Translations under genes and position numbers: made by a program
Assembly: GCA_025964795.1 (NCBI GenBank)
Contig: JAOPYC010000125.1
Location: 1 to 36,370, forward strand
Direction of reading: 5' to 3'
DNA: 36,370 nucleotides
Source of the DNA: Marmoricola sp.
GTDB taxonomy: Bacteria; Actinomycetota; Actinomycetes; Propionibacteriales; Nocardioidaceae
Shown: piece after piece, positions 8,872-18,587 of the stretch
Numbering within the stretch: the stretch's first letter is position 1
How the letters are laid out: the number at the start of each line of letters is the position of its first letter
Notes under the pieces: model-generated
Databases searched by the model: none
Seen by the model: the letters and a program-made list of their open reading frames with translations, nothing else
Told to the model about the DNA's origin: nothing

Positions 8872-10704
8872 GTGCCGGAGACCGGACCACCTCGCGCCGC
8901 CCGGTTGCTCCTCGGCCTCGCCGCGGTCGCGGTGGCCTTCGCCGCGGCCGACACCTACGTCGTGGTGCTGTCCCTGCCCGACATGATGGGCTCGGTCGGC
9001 CTCAGCGTCGACGAGCTCCAGCGGGCCGCCCCGATCGTCAGCGGCTTCCTGCTCGGCTACGTCGCGATGCTCCCGCTGATCGGCCGGATCGCCGACCTCC
9101 GTGGTCGGACCCCCGTCCTGGTCGCGGCGCTGGTGGTGTTCGCCTTCGGGTCGCTGGTGACCGCGGCGGCGTACGACCTGGGCAGCCTGGTGACCGGCCG
9201 GTTCCTCCAGGGCGTCGGCGGCGGCGGCCTGGTGCCGGTGACCCTCGCCCTGGTCGCCGACCTCTACCCGGCCAACCGGCGCGGCGTACCCCTCGGGGTG
9301 GTCGGCGCCGTCCAGGAGCTCGGCAGCGTCATCGGCCCGCTGTACGGCGCCGTGGTGCTCTCCTTCGGCACCTGGCGCGACATCTTCTGGATCAACCTCA
9401 CCGTCGGCCTCGTCCTCGCCGCCGCCATCACAGCTCTGACCCAAACCCGAACCCCAACCCGGATTCCGGATAGTCCGAGGCCGAAAGCACCGGTCGACCC
9501 CGGTCAAGTGGTGCTTTCGACCTCGGACTATCCGTTCTGGCGCCGCCTCGACTACCTCGGCCTGGCCCTTCTCGCGCTCACCTTGACCGCGATGCTGCTG
9601 GTGATGCGGCAGCCCCGGGGCCTGGTCACCTCGGTGTCGCTCGGCGGGCCGTTCGTGCCGTTCTCCGGCGGCGGCTCGATCTGGTTCTCGCAGGTCGGTG
9701 TCGTCACCGTCGTGCTCGCGATCGCGCTGCTCGCCCGGATGCTGCTCGCCAAGCACCCGCTGGTCGACCTTTCCGACTGGTGGCGCTCGGTGCGCGAGGC
9801 CGACCTGGTCGGCGCCGCGCTGCTGTCGGTCGCGCTCGGCGGCATCATCCTCGCCTTCGCGACCGCCAACCCCGAGGTCCAGGTCTTCTCGCCCGCGGGC
9901 CCGTACTACCTCGGCCTGGCTGCCGTGGCCGCCGTCCTGTTCGGCCTGCACAACCGCCGCTCGGCCGCCCCGCTCGTTCCCCACGGTGCCTTCTCCCAGC
10001 GGCCCGCCTGGGGCGCCGTGCTGGTCAGCTTCTTCGTCGGCGCCTCCCTGATCGCGGCCCTGGTCGACATCCCGATCTTCGCGCGGATCACCATCGCCGA
10101 CGGGTCGCAGATCAAGGCCGCCCTGGTGCTCGTCGAGTTCCTGGTGGCGCTGCCGATCGGCGCTCTGGTGGGTGGACTGCTCACGCGTCGGATGCGCGCC
10201 GGGGTCGTCGCCGCGTCCGGCATGCTGCTGGCCGTAGTCGGGTTCTGGCTGATGGCCAGGTGGGGGTTCGAGTCGCTGCACGACCTGTCCTCCTCGGCCA
10301 CGCTGGCGATGACCGGCCTGGGCTTCGGGCTGGCCCTGGCCCCGGTCAACGCCGCCCTGCTCGCCAGCACCGACGACAGCGTCCACGGCGTGACCAGCGC
10401 GCTGCTGGTCGTCTCCCGGATGGTCGGCATGCTGGTCGGCATCTCGGCGCTGACCACGATCGGCCTGCGCCGCTACTACGCCGTCCAGGTCGGCATCCCG
10501 TCCCCCAACGACGTCTGCTCGAACGGGAAGACCCGCTGCGCGGCGTACACCCGCCTGATCGAGGCCGCCGGCATCGAGCAGCTGCACGCGATCTTCCTCG
10601 GGGCCGCCATCTGCGCCTGCGTCGCCGGCATCGCCGCGCTCTTCTGCTTCCGCGGCGCCAGGACCCAGGACGTGGCCCCCGACCGGGCTCTCCTCGGTGT
10701 GTGA
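8872..10704 (+). CDS. MFS drug/lipid exporter (P55/Rv1410c-like, DHA2-type)
   Basis: A 610-residue polytopic protein with about 14 hydrophobic helices. The MFS loop motif between TM2 and TM3 is GRIADLRGRTPVL (about residues 65-77), and the exporter-type motif C region is around GAVQELGSVIGPLYGA. Placement after an LprG-like lipoprotein suggests joint export of lipids from the inner membrane, as known for mycobacterial LprG-P55. The start is GTG at 8872, 14 nt after the lipoprotein stop, with a weak ribosome-binding site, so translational coupling is likely. Oddity: the loop around residues 199-221 is encoded by a near-perfect 24-bp inverted repeat, described separately. An unusual C-terminal segment has cysteines (VCSNGKTRCAAY). 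Confidence 0.88.
   Translation: MPETGPPRAARLLLGLAAVAVAFAAADTYVVVLSLPDMMGSVGLSVDELQRAAPIVSGFLLGYVAMLPLIGRIADLRGRTPVLVAALVVFAFGSLVTAAAYDLGSLVTGRFLQGVGGGGLVPVTLALVADLYPANRRGVPLGVVGAVQELGSVIGPLYGAVVLSFGTWRDIFWINLTVGLVLAAAITALTQTRTPTRIPDSPRPKAPVDPGQVVLSTSDYPFWRRLDYLGLALLALTLTAMLLVMRQPRGLVTSVSLGGPFVPFSGGGSIWFSQVGVVTVVLAIALLARMLLAKHPLVDLSDWWRSVREADLVGAALLSVALGGIILAFATANPEVQVFSPAGPYYLGLAAVAAVLFGLHNRRSAAPLVPHGAFSQRPAWGAVLVSFFVGASLIAALVDIPIFARITIADGSQIKAALVLVEFLVALPIGALVGGLLTRRMRAGVVAASGMLLAVVGFWLMARWGFESLHDLSSSATLAMTGLGFGLALAPVNAALLASTDDSVHGVTSALLVVSRMVGMLVGISALTTIGLRRYYAVQVGIPSPNDVCSNGKTRCAAYTRLIEAAGIEQLHAIFLGAAICACVAGIAALFCFRGARTQDVAPDRALLGV
9468..9533. repeat. 24-bp inverted repeat with 18-nt loop inside the MFS gene
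   Basis: Left arm 9468-9491 and right arm 9510-9533 are reverse complements at 23 of 24 positions, separated by 18 nt (9492-9509). The arms are in frame with the transporter and encode part of a cytoplasmic linker (DSPRPKAP and LSTSDYP). The arms contain GATAGTCCGAGG and its complement, with lower GC than the gene around them. It looks like an inserted palindromic element tolerated in a loop. No second copy was seen in the window. Confidence 0.8.
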
Positions 10705-10740
10705 GGCCAACGTCACTTCATCGACGACCCCCACACCGAC

Positions 10741-10746
10741 TAGGTT
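10741..10746 (+). promoter_or_regulatory. candidate leaderless -10 element of the carbonic anhydrase gene
   Basis: TAGGTT matches TANNNT and ends 7 nt before the GTG at 10754. A TTCATC lies 18 nt upstream as a weak -35. A transcript starting at about 10753 would be leaderless and decides between the two in-frame GTG codons (10748, 10754). Confidence 0.45.
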
Positions 10747-10753
10747 CGTGCTC

Positions 10754-11254
10754 GTGACGAACGACGCATTCAACGACCTGCTGAGCGCGAACCAGAAGTT
10801 CGCGGAGACCTTCGACCTGGCCGGGTTCGACGGCGTCGCCCATGCCGGCATCGCCATCGTGACCTGCATGGACTCCCGAATCGCGCCGCTGCACATGTTC
10901 GGGCTGGTCCCCGGCGACGCCAAGATCTTCCGCAACCCCGGCGGTCGCGTGACCCCGCAGGCCCTCGAGGCGCTGGTCCTCGGCGTCCACCTGCTTCGGG
11001 TCGAGCGGATCCTCGTCGTGCCGCACACCCGCTGCGCCATGGCCAGCTCGAGCCTCGAGGAGCTGCGTGCCAAGGTCGGCGAGTCGGCCGGCCAGGACGC
11101 CTCCTGGCAGAACTTCGGCGTGGTCACCGACCAGGTCGGCACCCTGCGCGACGACGTCCGCATGGTCCGCTCGCACCCGCTCATCCCGGAGCGCATCGCG
11201 GTCGGCGGCTTCCTGTACGACGTCGACACCGGCCTCGTCGAGCAGCTCGCCTAG
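10754..11254 (+). CDS. beta-class carbonic anhydrase (short actinobacterial type)
   Basis: A 166-residue zinc enzyme interconverting CO2 and bicarbonate. Zinc ligands are seen in TCMDSRI (Cys and the Asp-Arg dyad, about residues 39-44) and PHTRCAM (His and second Cys, about 93-98). The glycine-rich RNPGGRV lies between. The usual HTDCG is HTRCA here, which departs from the common pattern. Short beta-enzymes of this length resemble Rv1284. The start is GTG at 10754, supported by the TAGGTT box 7 nt upstream; GTG at 10748 would add two residues. The stop overlaps the stop of the convergent small gene in a shared CTAG. Confidence 0.85.
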   Translation: MTNDAFNDLLSANQKFAETFDLAGFDGVAHAGIAIVTCMDSRIAPLHMFGLVPGDAKIFRNPGGRVTPQALEALVLGVHLLRVERILVVPHTRCAMASSSLEELRAKVGESAGQDASWQNFGVVTDQVGTLRDDVRMVRSHPLIPERIAVGGFLYDVDTGLVEQLA

Positions 11255-11430
11255 GCCTGCTCCTCGCGTTCGCGCCCAGTGGTGGCACCGAAGGGCTGCT
11301 GCCGCTCGACCACAACGCCCGCCGCAGACGCGGTCTCCGTGGGCAGGACGCTCACCCCGACGACACCGACCAGCACCGCGCTCAGGGCAGCCGCGGCAAC
11401 GGCCCGGACCCTGTTCCAGTTCTCGTTCAT
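11251..11430 (-). CDS. small hypothetical protein with signal-like N-terminus
   Basis: A 59-residue product of unrecognised family. Residues 1-9 include Arg at positions 7 and 9, followed by a hydrophobic segment (about 10-30) ending in an Ala-rich TASAAG, which resembles a signal peptide or a single membrane anchor. The remaining tail of about 23 residues is polar and charged. The ATG at 11430 has GACGAT ending 6 nt upstream, the same leaderless pattern seen for many neighbours, which favours a real gene. Its TAG overlaps the TAG of the carbonic anhydrase gene in the palindrome CTAG. Function unknown; the call rests on promoter, composition and signal only. Confidence 0.45.
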   Translation of the reverse strand: MNENWNRVRAVAAAALSAVLVGVVGVSVLPTETASAAGVVVERQQPFGATTGREREEQA

Positions 11431-11587
11431 GAACCGATCGTCGTGGCCGGGCCTGTGCCCGCTCGATCGCCGGGCTGTACGCCGGCTGTGACCCGGCGAG
11501 TGCCAGGCGTCCTCGTACCGGCCCACCCACCGTCGTACGCCGTCCCGGCCCATGGCCCTGATCGCGCCGGCACGCCACAATGGCGTC

Positions 11588-11996
11588 ATGGACCTCGACC
11601 AGGCAGCCGACTTCGTCCGAACCCACCACCGGGCCGTCATCGCGACGCGCGGCGGGGGGCGAATCCACCAGAGCCCGGTGCTCGTCGGCGTCGACGAGGA
11701 GGGCCGGCTGGTCGTCAGCAGCCGGGAGACGGCGTACAAGACCAAGCAGACTGCGCGCCGACCCGTGGGTGCAGGTGTGCGTGTTCCCCGACGGGTTCTT
11801 CGGTGACTGGATCTACGTCGAGGGCGAGGCCGAGGTCCTCTCGCTGCCCGAGGCGATGGAGCCGCTCGTCGACTACTACCGCCGCATCAACGGCGAGGCC
11901 GACGACTGGGACGACTACCGCGCGGGGATGGAGCGCGAGCGCCGCGTCGTCCTGCGGATCACCCCGACCAGGGCAGGACCGGACCGCCAGGGCTGA
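11588..11996 (+). pseudogene. frameshifted PPOX-class (pyridoxamine-oxidase-like/F420-dependent) oxidoreductase
   Basis: The N-terminal half (from ATG 11588: MDLDQAADFVRTHHRAVIAT, then SPVLVGVDEEGRLVVSSRETAYKTKQ) reads in one frame. The C-terminal half (LRADPWVQVCVFPDGFFGDWIYVEGEAEV to the AGPDRQG end) continues in the next frame. Together they make one intact split-barrel flavin/F420-binding protein of about 136 residues. The break lies at about 11750, where one extra A between CAG and CTGCGC would account for it. A CACAAT box 6 nt before the ATG suggests the promoter survives. Either a recent pseudogene or a sequencing error; both halves keep normal codon use. Substrate unknown. Confidence 0.75.
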
Positions 11997-11999
11997 GGC

Positions 12000-12539
12000 C
12001 TACCCCAGGCCGGCGCGCAGCACCAGCAGGTGCGCCAGCAGCGCCCCGCAGACGGCTCCCACCAGCGCCCCGGCAGCGTTGCGGGTCATGTCCCCGGCCT
12101 GGCAAGCGCCGATGTCCAGGATCGCCTGCGCGGCCTCGGTCCCCACGCTCAGCGCGGCGGCGACCAGCACGACCACCCAGACCCGCCTCAGCGCCCACGC
12201 CGCGAAGAACCCGGCGGGGAGCAGGAGGACCAGGTTGAGGGCCTGCTCCGCGTTGCTGGGCTCGAGCACCCACGCCCAGTCGCAGGTCGGGTGACGACGT
12301 AGGTCGACCCCGCGGCGCGCGAGCGTCAGCGCGGGAAACAGCGCGAGCGACAGCGCCGCGAGGACCGCCACCGCGCTCCGCCCCCGGTCCCAGCGCGCCA
12401 CCCGCACGACCAGCAGGGTCGCGGTCACGAGCACCACCGCCGAGACGAGGTAGCCCAGCTGCACCGAGCGCCGCTCCAGCAGCAGGGTGAGCAGCAGCCA
12501 GACCTGGTCCCAGGCCGAGGTCAGCGTGTCGGCGTCCAC
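12000..12539 (-). CDS. VanZ-like family membrane protein
   Basis: A 179-residue membrane protein with about five hydrophobic helices. The VanZ-like signature is visible: NLVLLLPAGFFAA (about residues 102-114), then SVGTEAAQAILDIGACQAGDMTRNAAGALVG (about 132-162, quoted by key residues E, Q, D, N). VanZ-like proteins occur widely in actinobacteria, mostly with undefined envelope roles; teicoplanin resistance applies only to the enterococcal prototype. The start is GTG at 12539, 3 nt after the parE stop, so it is probably co-transcribed with and coupled to parE. Confidence 0.75.
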   Translation of the reverse strand: MDADTLTSAWDQVWLLLTLLLERRSVQLGYLVSAVVLVTATLLVVRVARWDRGRSAVAVLAALSLALFPALTLARRGVDLRRHPTCDWAWVLEPSNAEQALNLVLLLPAGFFAAWALRRVWVVVLVAAALSVGTEAAQAILDIGACQAGDMTRNAAGALVGAVCGALLAHLLVLRAGLG

Positions 12540-12542
12540 CCG

Positions 12543-14600
<2,058 letters not shown>

Positions 14601-14991
14601 GGGTCTACCTCTGCTCGGTGGTGGAGCACGTCGACAGCCGGGTCAGCTGGCCGAGAACTGGTGTGTCCGAATCTACCGACCCGGCCTCTGGCACCGCCCG
14701 CGACGCGCCCTTCGAGCGTTTCGGCGCGGAGGGGCTTGTGCGGTGTGCTGAACTAGTAGGAACGGGTACTTCCCTGATGAGTTGGTCCGTTTCGCCACGT
14801 CCCGATGCCTGGCGCGGCAGACTCGACTCAGGCCCTGTGAGAAGCACCACCCCGTCTCATCGAGGGGGCACGGGTCCGCGAGGGAAGCATTCAGCGTGGT
14901 TGACTGTTGTGACTGCAGAAGCGATACGAGAGTGGAACTTCACCGCGATCTGATCGTTGACGAAGTTACCCAAACGAGAGTGAGGCCCGAC
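14601..14991. other. parE / DUF7455 divergent intergenic region
   Basis: 391 bp without a convincing gene. It holds a GAACTAG motif (14750-14756), a GGGTAC (14764-14769), a TTGACT/GATACG promoter pair (14900-14928) and a GAGAGTGAGG ribosome-binding site before DUF7455. Base composition is lower in GC than the flanks, as expected of a regulatory region serving divergent genes. Confidence 0.6.
14900..14928 (+). promoter_or_regulatory. candidate sigma-70-type promoter for DUF7455
   Basis: TTGACT at 14900-14905 and GATACG at 14923-14928 are separated by 17 nt. A start near 14935 would give a leader of about 57 nt. The -35 is close to consensus and the -10 is weaker. Confidence 0.4.
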
Positions 14992-15225
14992 GTGACTACT
15001 GCGACAGCCCCTAGCGCCGCCCCGCTCACTGCGGTCGACCGGTGCGACCGATGCGGTGCCCAGGCCTACCTTCGCGTACAGCTCAAGAGCGGCGGTGAGC
15101 TGCTCTTCTGCGCCCACCACGCCCGCGAGCACAGCGACAAGCTCCGTGAGGTGGCCGAGCACGTCCAGGACGAGACCGGCAAGCTCGCCAACACCTCCTC
15201 GGCGTCATCGTCGAGCGATGCCTGA
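14992..15225 (+). CDS. DUF7455 zinc-ribbon-like protein
   Basis: A 77-residue protein with a treble-Cys motif: CDRCGAQAY at about residues 17-25 and FCAHHAREH at about 42-50, giving a CxxC...CxxH metal site. The C-terminal third is polar and Ser-rich. Small proteins of this family sit between parE and the principal sigma gene in Streptomyces, and the same order holds here with the ergothioneine block inserted. Function is unknown; a structural zinc is inferred. The GTG at 14992 follows a GAGAGTGAGG ribosome-binding site. An intrinsic terminator 25 nt after the stop closes the unit, so it is probably monocistronic. Confidence 0.85.
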   Translation: MTTATAPSAAPLTAVDRCDRCGAQAYLRVQLKSGGELLFCAHHAREHSDKLREVAEHVQDETGKLANTSSASSSSDA

Positions 15226-15249
15226 GGCGCGCCCTATCTGAGCTGAGTC

Positions 15250-15280
15250 GAGGCCCCGGTCCCTGGTGGACCGGGGCCTC
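15250..15280 (+). terminator. intrinsic terminator after DUF7455
   Basis: A perfect 13-bp stem, 15250-15262 with 15268-15280, closes a 5-nt loop and is followed by GTCCGTTCCC. It is very GC-rich, with no long T run, as is usual in actinobacteria. Confidence 0.8.
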
Positions 15281-15317
15281 GTCCGTTCCCGGCCCTCGCG
15301 GGTGAGAGAGTTTCGCC

Positions 15318-15794
15318 ATGACCGGAGTGGAGATCCTCGTCGCCCTGGCCATCGCCGTCGGGCTGGTGGGCGTGATCGTCCCGATACTGCCGGGCTCGTT
15401 GCTGGTGCTCGGCGCCATCCTCGTGTGGGCATGGGACCTCGGCACCGCCGAGAGCTGGACGGTCTTCGCCGTGGCGACCACGTTCATCGCGCTGGGCAGC
15501 GTCGTGAAGTACGTCGTCCCGGGCCGCCGGCTGAAGACCAACGGCATCCCCAGCTCGACCCTGCTGCTCGGAGCCGTGCTCGGCGTCGTCGGATTCTTCG
15601 TGATCCCGGTGGTCGGCCTGCTGGTCGGCTTCGTGCTCGGGGTCTACCTCGCCGAGCTGCGCCGGGTCGGCCGTGACGCGGCGTGGCCCGCGACCGTGCA
15701 CGCCCTCAAGGCGGTCGGCCTCTCCATGCTGATCGAGCTGGTCGCCTCGCTGCTGGCCGCGGTCACCTGGGCGTTCGGCGTCGTCCTCACCTGA
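15318..15794 (+). CDS. DUF456 family membrane protein
   Basis: A 158-residue, strongly hydrophobic protein with four to five helices and glycine-rich turns (VGVIVPILPGSLLVL near residue 17; GVVGFFVIPVVGLLVGFVLGVYLAEL near 95, split by its Pro). These traits match DUF456, a family with no established role and possible glycine-zipper packing. The ATG at 15318 has GAGAGT ending 6 nt upstream and no Shine-Dalgarno, fitting leaderless expression. Its TGA overlaps the ATG of the EamA gene (TGATG), so the two are translationally coupled. Confidence 0.82.
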   Translation: MTGVEILVALAIAVGLVGVIVPILPGSLLVLGAILVWAWDLGTAESWTVFAVATTFIALGSVVKYVVPGRRLKTNGIPSSTLLLGAVLGVVGFFVIPVVGLLVGFVLGVYLAELRRVGRDAAWPATVHALKAVGLSMLIELVASLLAAVTWAFGVVLT

Positions 15795-16630
15795 TGGCGG
15801 TCCTGCTCGCCCTCGGGGGCGCGATCGCCTACGGCCTCTCCGACTTCGTCGGCGGCGTCGCGTCCCGTCGTACGACGGTGTGGCCGGTCGCCTTCACGGC
15901 GTGCCTCGGCGCCGCCCTCGGCACGGTGGTGCTGGTGGTGCTCGTGCCCGGCGACCCGACGGCGCCCGACTTCGCCTGGGGCATGCTCGGTGGGGTCGGC
16001 AGCGGGACCGGCACCGCGTTCCTCTACCGGGGGTTCGCACGCGGCCGAATGGGCGTCGTCGCACCGGTGTCGGCCGTCGGGGCTGCCCTGCTCCCGGCGT
16101 CCCTGGGGATCGCGACCGGCGAGCGCCCCTCGGCGATCGTGTGGGCAGGCCTGCTCGCGGCGCTGCCCGGGATCTGGCTGGTCTCGCGGGAGCCCGCGCC
16201 GGACGACGTGCCCGCGGGCATCGCCGCGGGCCTGCTCGACGGCGTCCTCGCGGGGCTCGGTTTCGGCCTGCTCTTCGCGGCCCTGGGCCAGGTCCCCGAG
16301 GACTCCGGCTTCGGCCCCGTGCTGGCCACGCAGGCGGTGTCGCTGCTCGCGGTGGCGGGCGCGGCCGTCGCCCTCGGCGGCGACCCGGTGCCCCGCCGCC
16401 GGGACGACTGGTGGGGCCTGGCCGCCGGGGTGCTCGCCACCGTGGCGGTCGTGGGGTTCCTGCTGGCCCGCCAGCAGGGGCTGCTCAGCGTGGCCGCCGT
16501 GCTGACCTCGCTGTACCCGGCGGCCACGGTGCTGCTGGCGACCCTGGTGCTGCACGAGCGGATGCATCGCGGCCAGGCCGTCGGGCTGGGCCTGTGCGCG
16601 GCCGCGGTGGTCTGTGTGGCGCTCGGGTGA
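15794..16630 (+). CDS. EamA-family (DMT superfamily) transporter
   Basis: A 278-residue membrane protein with ten hydrophobic helices arranged as two EamA repeats (about residues 3-130 and 140-278). The second repeat ends with the typical LTSLYPAATVLLATLVLHERM signature. The first has the GLSDFVGG opening of the actinobacterial branch. DMT-superfamily members export or import small metabolites; the substrate cannot be predicted. The ATG overlaps the DUF456 stop. Its stop codon at 16628-16630 directly abuts the stop of convergent egtC (16631), with no intergenic base; the junction reads TGATCA. Confidence 0.85.
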   Translation: MAVLLALGGAIAYGLSDFVGGVASRRTTVWPVAFTACLGAALGTVVLVVLVPGDPTAPDFAWGMLGGVGSGTGTAFLYRGFARGRMGVVAPVSAVGAALLPASLGIATGERPSAIVWAGLLAALPGIWLVSREPAPDDVPAGIAAGLLDGVLAGLGFGLLFAALGQVPEDSGFGPVLATQAVSLLAVAGAAVALGGDPVPRRRDDWWGLAAGVLATVAVVGFLLARQQGLLSVAAVLTSLYPAATVLLATLVLHERMHRGQAVGLGLCAAAVVCVALG

Positions 16631-17320
16631 TCAGCCCAGCGAGGTGACACCCACGCCTGCCGAGGTGACCTCGACGAGGTGCCGGTCGGGGACGTCGATC
16701 CAGCGCGGGTCGTCGTCGTAGGGCTCACTGGCCACGACCACCCCGTCCTGCGCGACGAGGTAGCTCACCGGGTCTCCCCACGCCACAGCGGTGACGCGGG
16801 AGCCGTCGGTCAGCAGCACGCTGAGGTAGGCCTCCGGGTCGGCCGCGGCCACCTCGCGGATCGTGTCCGCGACCCGCTCGGGCCCCTCGGAGAAGACGTG
16901 CACCGCCAGCTGGGCGGAGTCGCAGACCGACTCGGCGTCGTGGCGGGCGGGGAGCACCGACGTGCTCACCCGGCCGTTGTGGGAGAGCAGCCAGCGCCCG
17001 TCGGTGAAGGGCGCCGCGGCGCTCTCGTCCATCGGCATGCCCGCCGACGCCGAGCGCACGGCCGCGAGCACGGCGCGCGATCGCAGGACGGGTGCCACCG
17101 ACGCGAACGAGGCATCCCCCCAGAGCGGCTTGGCGGACCGCCAACGGACGGGGGCGGCCTGATCCTCGGCGTAGAGGCCCACGCCCCAGCCGTCGGCGTT
17201 CATCAGGCCCCGTAGCTGGCGTCGGGGGGCGTAGGACTGGCGCTCCAGCCCGAAGGGCGGGTCGAGGACCAGGGAGGACACGGTGCGTGGCTCTCCGAGC
17301 CAGGCCAGGTGCCTACACAA
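16631..17320 (-). CDS. egtC: gamma-glutamyl hercynylcysteine sulfoxide hydrolase EgtC
   Basis: A 229-residue class II glutamine amidotransferase-fold enzyme that removes glutamate from gamma-glutamyl hercynylcysteine S-oxide in ergothioneine synthesis. The catalytic cysteine must be residue 2, and the opening CRHLAWLG is preceded by a TTG codon at 17320; this fixes TTG as the start. Further traits are [10 protein letters not shown] (about residue 41) and SHNGRV (about 114). The start overlaps the egtB stop by 8 nt, so translation is coupled. In mycobacteria egtD follows egtC; here the operon ends, and the next gene runs convergently with no gap. Confidence 0.9.
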   Translation of the reverse strand: MCRHLAWLGEPRTVSSLVLDPPFGLERQSYAPRRQLRGLMNADGWGVGLYAEDQAAPVRWRSAKPLWGDASFASVAPVLRSRAVLAAVRSASAGMPMDESAAAPFTDGRWLLSHNGRVSTSVLPARHDAESVCDSAQLAVHVFSEGPERVADTIREVAAADPEAYLSVLLTDGSRVTAVAWGDPVSYLVAQDGVVVASEPYDDDPRWIDVPDRHLVEVTSAGVGVTSLG

Positions 17321-18587
17321 CGTTCCAGGCCAATCGCAGGCCGCTGAAGATCTGCCGCCGGATCGGCAGGTCCCAGTTGCGGAACGACGGTCGCACCGAG
17401 GCACCTCCGACCGCCCAGGAGCCACCGCGCAGGACCTTGTAGTCGCCGCCGAAGAACGGGGCGCTGTAGTCCGCGTAGAGCATCGTCTCGAAGCCGGCCC
17501 AGGGCTCGATGTCCGAGGAGGTCCACTCCCAGACGTCGCCCATCAGCTGCTCGACGCCGTACGCCGACGCACCCGCCTCGTAGGCACCCACGGGAGCGGG
17601 TCGCAGCGCCGCTCCGCCGAGGTTGGCCAGCTCCGGCGTCCAGTCGGCGTCGCCCCACGGCCAGCGGCGCCGGCGTCCCTCGATCGGGTCCCAGGCGCAG
17701 GCCTTCTCCCACTCCTGCTCGGTGGGCAGCCGCGCCCCGGCCCAGGCGGCGTAGGCCTCGGCCTCGAAGTAGCAGACGTGCTGCACCGGCTCGTCGGCCG
17801 GGACCTGCTCGACGAGTCCGAACCGGCGCCGTGAGCCGTCTGCCGACCAGAACAGCGGTCGCTCGAGTCCGGCGTCGACGCGGTGCCGCCAGCCGCGCTC
17901 GGACCACCACTCGCGCTGGTCGTAACCCCCGGCCGCGATGAAGGCCTGCCACTCGCCGTTGGTCACCGGCACCCGGGCGATCCGGAAGGCCGGCAGGTCC
18001 ACGGTGTGTGCGGGCCGCTCGTTGTCCAGCGACCACGGCTCGTCGTCGAGGTCCACGCCGAGCGTGAACGGACCGGCGGGCACCAGCACCGAGTCGGCCG
18101 GGAGCACGCGCCCGCCCGGCAACGGCGCGCCGGCGCCCAGCAGGGGGGCGCCGTGGCGCAGCTGGTGGGTGGCCAGCATGGTCTCCACGTGCTGCTGCTC
18201 GTGCTGCTCGACCATGGCGTAGGGGAACAGCCGTTCCGGCGTCGGTTCGGCGAGGCCGTCGAGGCCGTCGAGCACCCGGCCGCGCACGTCGCCGATGAAG
18301 CCGCGCGCCTCGCGGGGCGAGAGCAGGGGGAGGTCCACCCGGGTCGCGCGCGGGTGCTCGAAGGCGTCGTAGAGGCTCTCGATCTTGCAGGACAGCAGGC
18401 CCTGCGCCGCCGCGTTGCCGCCGCGCAGCAGCCAGAGGTCCTCCTGCTGGCCGATGTGGGCCAGGTCCCAGACCAGTGGGCTCATCAGCGGGCTGTGCTG
18501 CGCGGTCAGCTCCGGCTCGTCGAGGTCGGTCAGCCGCAGGGTGCGTCCACGCGCGTCCTCCAGCCCCTGAGCGATCTGCTCACGCAC
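17313..18587 (-). CDS. egtB: hercynine oxygenase EgtB
   Basis: A 424-residue non-haem iron sulfoxide synthase joining gamma-glutamylcysteine to hercynine with O2. The N-terminal DinB-like domain supplies the three-His iron site: H44 (in DLAHIGQQ) and H129/H133 of the HEQQHVE motif. The C-terminal formylglycine-generating-enzyme-like domain spans about 165-424, with [14 protein letters not shown] and SFRN segments. Length and spacing match characterised EgtB. The start is an ATG/GTG at 18587 overlapping the egtA end by 8 nt, and the stop overlaps the egtC start by 8 nt. The same 8-nt overlap at both joints shows a tightly coupled operon. Confidence 0.93.
   Translation of the reverse strand: MREQIAQGLEDARGRTLRLTDLDEPELTAQHSPLMSPLVWDLAHIGQQEDLWLLRGGNAAAQGLLSCKIESLYDAFEHPRATRVDLPLLSPREARGFIGDVRGRVLDGLDGLAEPTPERLFPYAMVEQHEQQHVETMLATHQLRHGAPLLGAGAPLPGGRVLPADSVLVPAGPFTLGVDLDDEPWSLDNERPAHTVDLPAFRIARVPVTNGEWQAFIAAGGYDQREWWSERGWRHRVDAGLERPLFWSADGSRRRFGLVEQVPADEPVQHVCYFEAEAYAAWAGARLPTEQEWEKACAWDPIEGRRRRWPWGDADWTPELANLGGAALRPAPVGAYEAGASAYGVEQLMGDVWEWTSSDIEPWAGFETMLYADYSAPFFGGDYKVLRGGSWAVGGASVRPSFRNWDLPIRRQIFSGLRLAWNVV

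Noticed and set aside
8797-11229. Long minus-strand open frame opposite the MFS and carbonic anhydrase genes
   Set aside because: Low-complexity Arg/Gly/Asp/Gln-rich translation with no motif, while the plus strand encodes a clear transporter and enzyme.
14764-14769. GGGTAC as a stress-sigma promoter for DUF7455
   Set aside because: No GTT-type -35 at 14-16 nt upstream, unlike the group 2 sigma upstream region.
14605-14953. Short open frames in the parE-DUF7455 gap
   Set aside because: No ribosome-binding site or leaderless box, no domain, and they cover candidate promoter elements.
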